Made by a program: the position numbers and the translations under genes
Assembly (NCBI GenBank): GCA_902491565.1
Contig: CABUIE010000002.1
Span: 109,807 to 173,806, forward strand
Direction of reading: 5' to 3'
Length of the DNA: 64,000 nucleotides
Origin: an uncultured Collinsella sp.
GTDB lineage: Bacteria; Actinomycetota; Coriobacteriia; Coriobacteriales; Coriobacteriaceae
In this document: positions 7,725 through 16,344 of the stretch, one piece after another
Position numbering within the stretch: position 1 is the stretch's first letter
Layout: each line of letters opens with the position of its first letter
Notes under the pieces: generated by a model
The model's input: only the letters and a program-made list of their open reading frames with translations
What the model was told of the DNA's origin: nothing
The model's database searches: none

Positions 7725-8511
7725 GCTCTCGCACGTCAAGAAGACCTTTAACAAGGGCACCGTCACCGAGAAGCGCGCGCTCACCGGCGTCGACCTCACC
7801 CTGAATGACGGCGACTTTGTAACCGTGATCGGCGGCAATGGCGCCGGCAAGTCCACGCTGCTCAACATGATCGCCGGCGTGTACCCGCTCGATTCGGGCG
7901 TTATTGAGCTCGACGGCACCGACATCTCGCGCCTGAGCGAGTCGCAGCGCGCCAAGTACCTGGGCCGCGTGTTTCAGGACCCCATGCGCGGTACCGCTGC
8001 CGACATGCAAATCGCCGAGAACCTGGCCCTCGCCAAGCGTCGCGGCCAGCGTCGCGGCCTTTCGTGGGGCGTCACCAAGGCCGAGAAAGATGAGTACGTT
8101 GAGCTGCTCAAGCGCCTGGACCTTGGTCTGGACACGCGTCTCAACGCCAAGGTCGGCCTGCTCTCGGGCGGCCAGCGCCAGGCACTCACCCTGCTCATGG
8201 CCACGCTCACCAAGCCACGCCTGCTGCTGCTCGACGAGCACACCGCGGCCCTCGACCCCAAGACGGCCTCTAAGGTGCTCAATCTGACCGAGGAGATCGT
8301 CGACGAGAACCACCTCACCACGCTCATGGTCACGCATAACATGAACGACGCTATCCGTCTGGGCAACCGTCTGATCATGATGCACGAAGGCCACGTGATC
8401 TACGACGTGGCGGGCGATGAGAAGAAGTCGCTCACCGTAGCCGACCTGCTGCAGAAGTTCGAGGAGGTCTCGGGCGGCGAGCTCGCCAACGACCGCATGC
8501 TGCTGAGCTAA
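7717..8511 (+). CDS. ABC transporter ATP-binding protein
   Basis: A 264-residue ATPase that powers the importer. It shows Walker A GGNGAGKST, Q-loop VFQDPMRGT, signature LSGGQRQ, Walker B LLLLDEHTAALD and switch His in VTHNM, all intact. An earlier in-frame ATG lies at 7708, but AAGGGGG (7701-7707) is well spaced only for ATG 7717, which gives the usual MLKLSHVKKTF start. The gene overlaps the permease by 8 bases and is followed by two tandem hairpins. Confidence 0.93.
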   Translation: MLKLSHVKKTFNKGTVTEKRALTGVDLTLNDGDFVTVIGGNGAGKSTLLNMIAGVYPLDSGVIELDGTDISRLSESQRAKYLGRVFQDPMRGTAADMQIAENLALAKRRGQRRGLSWGVTKAEKDEYVELLKRLDLGLDTRLNAKVGLLSGGQRQALTLLMATLTKPRLLLLDEHTAALDPKTASKVLNLTEEIVDENHLTTLMVTHNMNDAIRLGNRLIMMHEGHVIYDVAGDEKKSLTVADLLQKFEEVSGGELANDRMLLS

Positions 8512-8550
8512 AACCTGCCAAAAAGGGACAGGTTTATTTTGGCAGGTTTT
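8510..8550 (+). terminator. Terminator after the ABC operon, with GGGACAGG loop
   Basis: A perfect 14-bp stem AAAACCTGCCAAAA / TTTTGGCAGGTTTT starts at the stop codon. The loop holds AGGGACAGG, a core shared with other hairpins in this window. Confidence 0.85.
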
Positions 8551-8565
8551 ATCTGCGCAAACGTC

Positions 8566-8605
8566 AAAACCGCCGCTAAGGGACAGGCGCCCTTGCGGCG
8601 GTTTT
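8566..8605. repeat. Second tandem hairpin with GGGACAGG loop
   Basis: AAAACCGCCGC (8566-8576) pairs with GCGGCGGTTTT (8595-8605). The loop carries AAGGGACAGGC. It can also act as a terminator (TTTT at the 3' side). Confidence 0.75.
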
Positions 8606-8669
8606 CGCATATTATGTCGATAATCCGATATTCAACCAGACATTCTGGCTAAGGACTAAGGAAACTGCC

Positions 8670-10694
8670 ATGAAAAGACTCCCCCGCCTTGCGTTAGCCG
8701 CCGCGTTGTTTGCCGGCGCGCTCGCAGGCATCCCAAGCCTCGCTTTCGCGGGGAACCTGCCCGCCGCCATTGACGGCTCCGTGGCCGTCATGCACACCAA
8801 CGACATCCACGGCAGCTACAAGTACAGCTACAACGCAAGCAAGGGCACCGGCACTGTGGGCTTTGATGGGCTGGCGGTTCTCTATAGCGCCCAAAACAGC
8901 GCCCCCGATCTTTTGCTCGATGCGGGCGACACCTTCCACGGGCAGTCCTTCGCCACCATGAGCGAGGGCAAGAGCATCGCCGAGCTCATGGACACCTTCT
9001 ATGTAGACGGCTACGACGCGACCACGCCGGGCAACCACGACTGGAGCTACGGCGCAGACAAACTCCGCACCATGACCGGCTACAGCACCACCGGCACGCC
9101 CTTCGCCATGCTCTGCGCGAACGCGAAGTCCACGAGCGGCGTATGGAGCTCGAGCATCACGAAGACGCTCGATCGCACCTGGGAGGATACCGAGGATCAC
9201 TCCACATTCGACTACAAAATCAAGGTCGGCGTCGTGGGTGCCATGGATGAGTCGCTAGGTTCCTCGCTGCGCGCGGACCTGGTCGCGGGCACCAGCTTCT
9301 CGAGTGCCGCGAACGCCATCAATACCGAGGCAGAGCAGCTGCGCAAGGAGGGCTGCGATGTTGTTGTGTGTATCGCGCACACGCTCGACGCCAAGACCTT
9401 TGCCACGCGACTCCGTGGCGTCGATGCCCTTATCGCAGGCCACGAGCACATCAACCTTAACGAGAAGGTGACGGGAGCCGACGGCAAGACGATCCACGTT
9501 GTCGAGGCAGGCAGCGCCTTTGCCGAGGTGGGGCTGCTTTCCATTCCGTACAAGTACAACACGAATGACACCGAGACGACCGACGATGACACGGTCACGG
9601 TCCCTGCAGACGGTAGCGACGAGAAGCTCTACACCGCCAAGAACGTCAACGACCTTTTGGCAGACCCCGACAAGGGCTCCGACTACCAAAGCCGCCTTGA
9701 AGCCGTCCGCAACAAGATCAAGCCGCTCGACGAGGACTTTGAAAACGAATCGAACAAGGTGCTCGGCACATCCACCACCAACTATTTCTACGGCGAGGAC
9801 GCCGCAGGCACGCATGGTTGGGAAATGGTGCGCACCACCGATTTCCGCCCCAGCAAGGAGGGCGACACCACCAAGGCCCAGACCATCGGCCACGTGATTT
9901 GCGGCTCCTATCTTGCCCTGACGGGCGCGGACTTCGCTATCGAAAACGCTGGCGGCATCCGCGGCGGCATCGCGGCGGGCAACGTGACCGCCGGCAACGT
10001 CATCGCCATCTCGCCCTACGGCAACACCGTGGAGACCTGGACCATGACCGGCGCGGACTTCCTCGCAGCGCTCGAGCACTCGCTACAAATCAGCGACGAT
10101 TGCAACGACAGCTACGAGCTTCAGCAGGCTTATGTGGCGGCCGGTCACACCGAGCAGGAGGCGCAAAACAAGTACAAGTGGCGCGATGACTCTGGCAGCG
10201 TTCTCTCCTTTGGCGGCATCAACGTGACGATTGATTGGACGCAGCCCGAAGGCAAGCGCATTGTGAGTGCCACACTCACCAAAGACGGCAGCACGTTCGA
10301 TCCCACCAAGACCTATACCGTCGCCACCAACAACTACATCATTACCAACACGACCGACTTCCCCACCTTCGCAAACGCCACCAAGCACACCGAGTGGGGT
10401 ACCTGCGAGTCAGCGCTAAGGGCGCTGATCGGGCAGAACGGCTGGGAGAGCAAGATGGCCGGGCTCGCCGGCACCATCGGCTTCGGCTCCGCAGCCGTGG
10501 ACCCCACGCCCTCACCGGCCCCGACGCCTAAGCCCTCGTCTAAGACGGACACGGCGACCACGAAGGTCATCACCAAGAAGACGACCGGTAAGCTTGCCGC
10601 AACGGGAGACCGCACGCTGGCAGTAGTTGGCGCGTGCCTTATCGGCGGCATCATCGTCATCATGCTCGGCATTATCTGGAAGCGTCGACGCTAA
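8670..10694 (+). CDS. Secreted 5'-nucleotidase / cyclic phosphodiesterase, cell-wall or membrane anchored
   Basis: A 674-residue extracellular enzyme. A signal peptide (residues 1-27, ending SLAFA) precedes a metallophosphatase domain with the metal-binding motifs NDIHG (Asp45, His47), LDAGDTFHG, GNHDW, CIAHT and AGHEHIN. The C-terminal 5'-nucleotidase domain contains NAGGIRGGIAAGNVTAGNVIAISPYGN. A Pro/Ser/Thr-rich linker leads to KLAATGD, a hydrophobic segment and KRRR, a sortase-like C-terminus with LAATG in place of LPXTG. It would hydrolyse extracellular nucleotides to nucleosides and phosphate. An AAGGA site precedes ATG 8670. Confidence 0.92.
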   Translation: MKRLPRLALAAALFAGALAGIPSLAFAGNLPAAIDGSVAVMHTNDIHGSYKYSYNASKGTGTVGFDGLAVLYSAQNSAPDLLLDAGDTFHGQSFATMSEGKSIAELMDTFYVDGYDATTPGNHDWSYGADKLRTMTGYSTTGTPFAMLCANAKSTSGVWSSSITKTLDRTWEDTEDHSTFDYKIKVGVVGAMDESLGSSLRADLVAGTSFSSAANAINTEAEQLRKEGCDVVVCIAHTLDAKTFATRLRGVDALIAGHEHINLNEKVTGADGKTIHVVEAGSAFAEVGLLSIPYKYNTNDTETTDDDTVTVPADGSDEKLYTAKNVNDLLADPDKGSDYQSRLEAVRNKIKPLDEDFENESNKVLGTSTTNYFYGEDAAGTHGWEMVRTTDFRPSKEGDTTKAQTIGHVICGSYLALTGADFAIENAGGIRGGIAAGNVTAGNVIAISPYGNTVETWTMTGADFLAALEHSLQISDDCNDSYELQQAYVAAGHTEQEAQNKYKWRDDSGSVLSFGGINVTIDWTQPEGKRIVSATLTKDGSTFDPTKTYTVATNNYIITNTTDFPTFANATKHTEWGTCESALRALIGQNGWESKMAGLAGTIGFGSAAVDPTPSPAPTPKPSSKTDTATTKVITKKTTGKLAATGDRTLAVVGACLIGGIIVIMLGIIWKRRR

Positions 10695-10747
10695 GCTACA
10701 CCGCCGGGCCTTACAGCCCCGCCGCGTAAACCTTATATCGAGCACAG

Positions 10748-10780
10748 AAGCCCGTCCGATGTGATCGGACGGGCTTCTTG
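10748..10780 (+). terminator. Terminator after the 5'-nucleotidase
   Basis: A 13-bp perfect stem AAGCCCGTCCGAT / ATCGGACGGGCTT around GTG, then TCTTGG. Confidence 0.85.
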
Positions 10781-10822
10781 GTGGGTATCATGGTTGGACG
10801 ATCATTAGGAGGTTTTCCCTAC

Positions 10823-11590
10823 ATGGAATTGTTTGAGCCGATTCTTCATTTCTTTGAGCAACGGTGGGTCCACAACATCATCTGGGCCGTCATCTTGGCG
10901 ATAGGCACCGCCGTCGCCGCCAAGGTCGTATCCAAGACCCTGAACCATCTGCTTAACCGAGACGATAACCCGCTTCCGGCATCGAGTATCTTCATCAACA
11001 TCGCGCGCGCCGTCATCTGGATGATCGGCGGCAGCTTTATCCTCGACAACTGCTTTGGCATTAACGCAAACGCCCTCGTTGCCGCTCTTGGCGTCGGCGG
11101 CATCGCCATTTCGCTCGGCTTTCAGGACACGCTGTCAAACCTTATCGGCGGCATGCAGGTGACCTTTATGGGCATCATCAAGCCCGGCGACAATATCGAG
11201 GTCGGCGGCGTATCCGGCGTGGTCCAAGACATCACTTGGCGCCATACAACGATTGAGGATGCCTGTGGACAGACCATCATTGTGCCCAACTCCAACATTT
11301 CCAAGAACACACTCGTGCATTTGATGCCCTTTGGGCGCGTGGCCGTGCCCGTTGCCGTAAAGGACACGTCCAAGTGGGCTTCCCTTGACGTGCTGGCAGA
11401 CGAGCTGACCAGCGCCACCAAGGCCGCCGTGCTTCCCATCTCGGGCTTTGACAAGGAGCCCTACGTACTCTTTAGCGAAATCGGCGACTTTGGCATCAAA
11501 GGAAAGATCATCTTTATCGTCAGCGACGACAGCACTACTTTCACGGCAGCCGACGCCTGCATCCGTGCCATCGCCCCCATCATCGCCTAA
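10823..11590 (+). CDS. MscS-family mechanosensitive ion channel
   Basis: 255 residues. Hydrophobic segments occur near residues 15-35 and 55-80, followed by the pore helix and beta domain LVAALGVGGIAISLGFQDTLSNLIGGMQVTFMGIIKPGDNIEVGGVSGVVQDITWRHT, the hallmark of small-conductance mechanosensitive channels that release solutes on osmotic downshock. The protein is close to E. coli MscS in length. AGGAGGT lies 9 bases before ATG 10823, so the in-frame upstream codons are not used. It is preceded by a terminator and followed by a hairpin, hence monocistronic. Confidence 0.92.
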   Translation: MELFEPILHFFEQRWVHNIIWAVILAIGTAVAAKVVSKTLNHLLNRDDNPLPASSIFINIARAVIWMIGGSFILDNCFGINANALVAALGVGGIAISLGFQDTLSNLIGGMQVTFMGIIKPGDNIEVGGVSGVVQDITWRHTTIEDACGQTIIVPNSNISKNTLVHLMPFGRVAVPVAVKDTSKWASLDVLADELTSATKAAVLPISGFDKEPYVLFSEIGDFGIKGKIIFIVSDDSTTFTAADACIRAIAPIIA

Positions 11591-11591
11591 C

Positions 11592-11636
11592 CCGCCAAAA
11601 AGGGACAGGCACCTTTGTGGTGGTTTTCATTCGTGG
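11592..11636 (+). terminator. Terminator after mscS, GGGACAGGCACC family
   Basis: CCGCCA with AAAGG pairs imperfectly (G-U included) with CCTTT and TGGTGG, followed by TTTTC. The loop carries GGGACAGGCACC. Confidence 0.6.
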
Positions 11637-11681
11637 TACCATGGTTCATATAGTTGTTTAAACGACTAAGGGAGCAACATC

Positions 11682-13598
11682 ATGGAAGAGGCCTATCGTC
11701 AAGCACGCAAGCGCGGCGAGCAGGGACGCCGTCGCGCCATCAGCCAAAGCGAGCACCCGTACCTTACGGACCTCGACAGCCTCGTTGCCCAGCTCCCCTT
11801 AGGTCAGCGAGAGAATGTCGGCCTAAGGGATATTCCGCTCGAAATGGTCGTCGGCACAGTCACCAAAGGCCGTCAGTCCGCCTTTTCATGCAACTTTATG
11901 CCCCTGCTGCCGTTTAACACTGAGTTCGCCCGCAAGTGGTCCAACCTCTACGACATCCAGGTAACCGAGGGCTATCGCGATCCCATCATCGTCACCGAGT
12001 TCATGCATCGGTTCTATGTCCAGGAAGGCAACAAACGCGTCAGTGTCCTCAAATTCCTGGACGCTCCAACGGTTTCGGCCAGGGTCACCCGTCTCTACCC
12101 CGGCACATGGGATTCCGTCGAAAGCCGCCTGTACGGTGAATTCTGCGCGTTTTGGCGCGTCTGCCCCCTATACGAAATCGAGTTCTCGCGTGAGGGAAGC
12201 TACGAGACGCTCGCCAAGATGCTCGGTCGGAACCTTATCGAAAAATGGCCGCAGAAAAAGGTCGACTACCTGCGCCACACCTTCCTGCTCTTTAAGCGCG
12301 CCTACCTTCGCGCAGGCGGCGACCACCTGGACATTACGCCCACCGACGCCATGCTCGTCTACCTCAATGTGTACAACCAGGACCGCCTGCTGGATACGCC
12401 GACGGATATCGTCGTAAACCGCCTGTGCAAGATTTGGCGCGAGCTGGTCATTGCCGGCAAAAACGACGAGGACAAGGTCGATCTTGTCGAAGCGCCGAGC
12501 GTCGATGAGGAGGAGTCGCCCGCCAAGTCCACCTCCGGCGTGCTCAACTTCTTTATGGGCAAGACTGTCTATTCGGCGGCCAACCCCCTGCGTATCGCCT
12601 TTATCCATGAGTTCCCCTGTGCGGCGTCGAGCTGGGACAGTCTGCACGACCAAGGACGTCAGTATCTCGATGAGCACTTTGACGGTATCGTGCGCACCGA
12701 GGCGTTCGAAGACTGTCACGATCCGGACGTGTTCTACGCCGCCGTGGAAACGGCTGTCAAACATGGAGACAACGTCATCTTCTCGACCTCGCACCGCCTG
12801 ATGGAATACACGCTCAGAGCTGCCGTTGAGTATCCCCAGGTTCGGTTCCTTAACTGCTCTATCGGCCTTCCCCACCAAAGCGTCCGTTCGTACTTTGGCA
12901 AGATGTACGAGGCCAAGTTCCTCCTGGGCGCCCTTGCCGCCAGCATGGCGGACAACCATCGCATCGGCTACCACGCGTCGGTCTTCGCATCCGGCGCGCT
13001 CAGCGAGATCAATGCCTTTGCCATCGGTGCCTCGCTGCTCGACCCCCGCGCGCAAATTATCCTCACCTGGGGCGATGTGCCCGCCGGCGGTCTCGCCGAG
13101 GCCATGTGCCGCGAAGGCGTGAGCGTCATGACCGGCGCTGACATGTCAAAGTCGCTCGAAGACCCTACGGCCTACGGACTCCACCGCCTGGTCGATGGCA
13201 AGGTTACCGGCATCGCCATGCCGGTATGGAACTGGGGCCGTTACTACGAGCTCATCGTTCGCAGCCTTCTGCACGGCACGTGGGACGAGACCAGCGATGA
13301 CAACCAAGTGCGCGCCGTCAACTACTGGTACGGCATGAGCTCCGGCGTTATCGACATCCGTTACGCTCCGGGCCTACCCTACCAGACGCGCAAACTCGTG
13401 CAGTTGCTCCGCAACGGCATTGTCGAGGGATCCATCAACCCCTTTGGCGGCGAGCTCCACAGTCAGAACGGCGTGGTACAGATCGAAGGCTTCCCTCCGC
13501 TGCCGAGCACGCAGATTGTCGAGATGAATTGGCTGGCGGATAACGTGGTAGGCACCATTCCGCAGCTCGACGATGAGCCGAAAGTCCCTGCCCTATGA
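11682..13598 (+). CDS. ParB-like domain fused to cytoplasmic BMP-family binding protein
   Basis: 638 residues with an unusual arrangement. Residues about 45-130 (IPLEMVVGTVTKG...YRDPIIVTEFMHRFYVQEGNKRVSVLKFL) resemble the ParB/sulfiredoxin nucleotide-binding fold. The middle is alpha-helical. Residues about 300-620 (LRIAFIHEFPCAASSWDSLHDQGRQYL...VRFLNCSIG...YEAKFLLGALAASMADNHRIGYHAS) match the PnrA/BMP periplasmic-binding fold, which binds purine nucleosides. No signal peptide or lipobox is present, so it should be cytoplasmic, suggesting a nucleoside or nucleotide sensor rather than a transporter part. The stop overlaps the next gene's start (ATGA). Function is inferred. Confidence 0.7.
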   Translation: MEEAYRQARKRGEQGRRRAISQSEHPYLTDLDSLVAQLPLGQRENVGLRDIPLEMVVGTVTKGRQSAFSCNFMPLLPFNTEFARKWSNLYDIQVTEGYRDPIIVTEFMHRFYVQEGNKRVSVLKFLDAPTVSARVTRLYPGTWDSVESRLYGEFCAFWRVCPLYEIEFSREGSYETLAKMLGRNLIEKWPQKKVDYLRHTFLLFKRAYLRAGGDHLDITPTDAMLVYLNVYNQDRLLDTPTDIVVNRLCKIWRELVIAGKNDEDKVDLVEAPSVDEEESPAKSTSGVLNFFMGKTVYSAANPLRIAFIHEFPCAASSWDSLHDQGRQYLDEHFDGIVRTEAFEDCHDPDVFYAAVETAVKHGDNVIFSTSHRLMEYTLRAAVEYPQVRFLNCSIGLPHQSVRSYFGKMYEAKFLLGALAASMADNHRIGYHASVFASGALSEINAFAIGASLLDPRAQIILTWGDVPAGGLAEAMCREGVSVMTGADMSKSLEDPTAYGLHRLVDGKVTGIAMPVWNWGRYYELIVRSLLHGTWDETSDDNQVRAVNYWYGMSSGVIDIRYAPGLPYQTRKLVQLLRNGIVEGSINPFGGELHSQNGVVQIEGFPPLPSTQIVEMNWLADNVVGTIPQLDDEPKVPAL

Positions 13599-14305
13599 AA
13601 ATCCTTGCCATAGCCGATACCGAAGAACGATGCCTTTGGGAGTGCTTTCGCAAGGAACGCTTTGAGGGCGTCGACCTGATTTTGTCCGCCGGCGATCTGG
13701 ACCCGGACTATCTTGAGTTTTTGGTTACGGTCATCAACAAACCGCTCATCTACGTGCGCGGCAATCACGATGACCGCTACGCACGTCATGCACCGGGTGG
13801 ATGTATCTGCGTAGAGGACAGCGTGTACACGTACCGAGGGATTCGCATTGCGGGCCTTGGCGGGTCCATGCGTTATCGCGACGGCGCCAACATGTACACC
13901 GAACGCGAGATGTCCAAGCGCATGCGTAAGCTGTCGCGTAAGGTTAGGATGGTCGGCGGGTGCGACATTCTGCTTACCCATGCACCCGCCGCCGGTATGG
14001 GTGATCTGGACGATCTGCCGCATCGAGGATTCGAGTGTTTTAACACAGCACTCGAATCCTGGAATCCCGACTACATGGTGCACGGGCATGTGCACCAAAG
14101 CTACGGTTGCGATTTTCAGCGCGAGCGTCAGCATGTGTGTGGAACGACGATCATCAACGCCTGCGGCTATACGCAGTTTGAGCTCGACCAGACGCACTAC
14201 CCCATCCGCGGCTGGCAAGCAGCTTGGCTCAACTCACAAACCATGCGCCGCGAGCTCAAACGCCACGAAGCCATCGAGTCTTCAACAGCCAGAACACCCT
14301 GGTAA
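13595..14305 (+). CDS. Calcineurin-like metallophosphoesterase
   Basis: A 236-residue soluble protein with metallophosphoesterase motifs: IADTEER (Asp8; the usual D-x-H has Glu where His is expected), SAGDLD, RGNHDDR, LTHAP and HGHVHQ. Loss of the first metal-binding His may alter metal choice or activity. Members cleave nucleotides, phosphoproteins or cyclic nucleotides. The gene overlaps the ParB-like/BMP fusion by 4 bases (ATGA), so the two are coupled and probably share a pathway, perhaps nucleotide-based. A perfect hairpin terminator follows directly. Confidence 0.82.
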   Translation: MKILAIADTEERCLWECFRKERFEGVDLILSAGDLDPDYLEFLVTVINKPLIYVRGNHDDRYARHAPGGCICVEDSVYTYRGIRIAGLGGSMRYRDGANMYTEREMSKRMRKLSRKVRMVGGCDILLTHAPAAGMGDLDDLPHRGFECFNTALESWNPDYMVHGHVHQSYGCDFQRERQHVCGTTIINACGYTQFELDQTHYPIRGWQAAWLNSQTMRRELKRHEAIESSTARTPW

Positions 14306-14306
14306 C

Positions 14307-14344
14307 CACCATAAAGGGGACACTGTCCCCTTTATGGTGCTTTT
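14307..14344 (+). terminator. Perfect 16-bp hairpin terminator with GGGGACA core
   Basis: CACCATAAAGGGGACA (14307-14322), one loop base, then its exact reverse complement (14324-14339) and CTTTT. It is related to the GGGACAGG hairpins at 8510, 8566, 11592 and 62138. Confidence 0.8.
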
Positions 14345-14356
14345 GACGCGATAGCA

Positions 14357-14394
14357 AGAAACCCGGTCCTGCACAAGGCAGAACCGGGTTTCTT
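14357..14394 (-). terminator. Terminator after rplA
   Basis: AAGAAACCCGGT and ACCGGGTTTCTT flank a CCTGC/GCAGA interior. It lies 37 bases past the rplA stop and can act in both directions. Confidence 0.7.
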
Positions 14395-14430
14395 TAGCAA
14401 TGCTTGCTGTACTCAGGCAGTAACTAGCAG

Positions 14431-15138
14431 TTACTCAGCCAGGAAGTCACGCTGGACAGCGGGATCGACCTTGACGCCAGGGCCCATGGTGGAAGACACG
14501 GAGATGGACTTGACGTACTTGCCCTTAGCAGAAGAGGGCTTGACGCGCAGAATCTCGGTGTACAGGGCAGCGTAGTTCTCGACAAGCTGCTGCTCAGAGA
14601 AGGACTTCTTGCCCAGGGGCACGTGGCAGATGCCGTAGCGGTCGGCGCGGTACTCAACGCGTCCAGCCTTGAGCTCGGAGACCATCTTGGCGACGTCCAT
14701 GGTCACGGTGCCGAGCTTGGGGTTCGGCATGAGGCCACGGGGACCAAGGATCTTACCGATGCGGCCAACCTTGGCCATCATGTTCGGCGTAGCGATAGCG
14801 GCGTCGAAGTTGATCTCGCCCTTCTGAATCTGGGCGACGAGCTCGTCGGAACCGATGATGTCGGCGCCGGCAGCCTCAGCCTCACGGGCCTTCTCGCCCT
14901 CGGCGAAGACGGCAACACGAACGGTCTTGCCGGTGCCGTGGGGCAGGGAGATGGAACCACGGATGTTCTGGTCAGCCTTACGAGTATCGATGCCCAGACG
15001 GAAGTGAGCCTCGACGGTCTCGTCGAACTTGGCGGTGTCGAGCTCCTTGATGAGCTTGGCAGCCTGAAGGGGGGTGTAGAGCGTGGCGCGGTCGATCTTC
15101 TCGGCAGCGGCGTTATAGCTCTTACCATGCTTAGCCAT
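14431..15138 (-). CDS. rplA: Ribosomal protein L1 (uL1)
   Basis: 235 residues, normal L1 length. It forms the L1 stalk of the 50S subunit near the E site and represses its own operon in many bacteria. Recognisable stretches are HGKSYNAAAEKIDR, GTGKTVRVAVFAEGEKAREAEAAGAD, the conserved signature MMAKVGRIGKILGPRGLMPNPKLGTV and GRVEYRADRYG. AGGAGGT ends at 15146, so ATG 15138 (7-base spacing) is chosen over ATG 15144. It follows rplK in the classical rplK-rplA order. Confidence 0.97.
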   Translation of the reverse strand: MAKHGKSYNAAAEKIDRATLYTPLQAAKLIKELDTAKFDETVEAHFRLGIDTRKADQNIRGSISLPHGTGKTVRVAVFAEGEKAREAEAAGADIIGSDELVAQIQKGEINFDAAIATPNMMAKVGRIGKILGPRGLMPNPKLGTVTMDVAKMVSELKAGRVEYRADRYGICHVPLGKKSFSEQQLVENYAALYTEILRVKPSSAKGKYVKSISVSSTMGPGVKVDPAVQRDFLAE

Positions 15139-15255
15139 GTGCATTACCTCCTGTGGTTAAACGGGCGTGAGCCCTCCCACATCGTATCGTGTGCCCTATT
15201 GCACACATTTAACGGGCGCCCCGGTCGGAGCACCCGCCGTTACCATAAGAAATCG

Positions 15256-15684
15256 CTACTCAGCGATGGTGACGCCCATGGAACGGGCGGTACCGGCGAT
15301 GATCTTCTTGGCGGCGTCAATGTCGTTGGCATTGAGGTCCGGCATCTTGATCTCGGCGATCTTGGTGAGCTGCTCCTGGGAGAGCTGACCAACCTTGTCA
15401 GCCTGGGGCTTAGCGGAACCAGACTTGAGGTTCAGCTCCTTCTTGATAAGGTGAGCCGCCGGCGGGGTCTTGGTGATGAAGGAGAAGGACTTGTCCTCGT
15501 AGACAGAGATCTCAACGGGGATGATGTCACCCTTCTTGTCCTGCGTCTCGGCGTTAAAGGCCTGGCAGAACTGCATGATGTTCACGCCAGCAGCGCCCAG
15601 GGCGGGGCCGACGGGAGGAGCGGGGTTTGCTGCACCAGCAGGAATCTGGAGCTTAATGACGTTGGCAACCTTCTTCTCAGCCAT
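15256..15684 (-). CDS. rplK: Ribosomal protein L11 (uL11)
   Basis: 142 residues. It binds the GTPase-associated centre of 23S rRNA and is needed for stringent-response sensing. The N-terminal VIKLQIPAGAANPAPPVGPALGAAGVNIMQFCQAFNAET and C-terminal KIAEIKMPDLNANDIDAAKKIIAGTARSMGV are typical. AAAGGA directly abuts ATG 15690, so the in-frame ATG 15684, six bases further, is the likely start. It lies between nusG and rplA in the same direction. Confidence 0.97.
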   Translation of the reverse strand: MAEKKVANVIKLQIPAGAANPAPPVGPALGAAGVNIMQFCQAFNAETQDKKGDIIPVEISVYEDKSFSFITKTPPAAHLIKKELNLKSGSAKPQADKVGQLSQEQLTKIAEIKMPDLNANDIDAAKKIIAGTARSMGVTIAE

Positions 15685-15804
15685 GGTCATTCCTTTCGAA
15701 TCACGAGTGTGAAGTACTTGCTATATCGTAAGCACGCACGTGTTAGAAGCACTCCTGAGATGAGCAGTCACAGAAGAAGCACGCTCGCGCGAACGGACGA
15801 AAAC

Positions 15805-16341
15805 TTAAGCGATGACAGCGACCTGGTTAAAGTCGAGCTCGACCGGCGTCTCGCGGCCAAAGATCATCAGCGTGACCTTGAGCTTGCCAGCCTCGGTGTT
15901 AACCTCGGAGACCTTGCCATCAAAGTCGGTAAGCGGGCCATCGGTGACGCGGACGGACGTACCGACCTCAATATCAACCGAGGTGCGCTTGGGCGAATCG
16001 CCCTTACCGGGACGACGAGTCATCTTGTTGTACTCGTCGCGGGAAAGCGGAGCGGGCTTGCCGTTGCCGCCTAGGAAACCGGTGACGCCAGGCGTGTTAC
16101 GAACACACGTCCAAGCATCGTCATCCATCTCCATGCGGACCAGGACATAACCCGGGAAGATCTTGGAATCCTTGGTCTCACGCTTGCCACCCTCTTTAAT
16201 CTCGGTGACGCGCTCCATAGGAATCTCGATATCAAAGATACGGTCCTGCATGCCCATAGTCTCGATGCGATGCTCGAGATCGGACTTAACGCGGTTCTCG
16301 TATCCAGAGTAAGTGTGAACGACGTACCAACGCTTAGACAT
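15805..16341 (-). CDS. nusG: Transcription termination/antitermination factor NusG
   Basis: 178 residues. The NGN domain (KRWYVVHTYSGYENRVKSDLEHRI...KIFPGYVLVRMEMDDDAWTCVRNTPGVTGFLG) contacts RNA polymerase; the C-terminal KOW domain (VGTSVRVTDGPLTDFDGKVSEVNTEAGKLKVTLMIFGRETPVELDF) links transcription to Rho or ribosomal S10. It sits 3 bases after secE in the conserved secE-nusG-rplK-rplA order and is certainly co-transcribed. Confidence 0.97.
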   Translation of the reverse strand: MSKRWYVVHTYSGYENRVKSDLEHRIETMGMQDRIFDIEIPMERVTEIKEGGKRETKDSKIFPGYVLVRMEMDDDAWTCVRNTPGVTGFLGGNGKPAPLSRDEYNKMTRRPGKGDSPKRTSVDIEVGTSVRVTDGPLTDFDGKVSEVNTEAGKLKVTLMIFGRETPVELDFNQVAVIA

Positions 16342-16344
16342 GGT

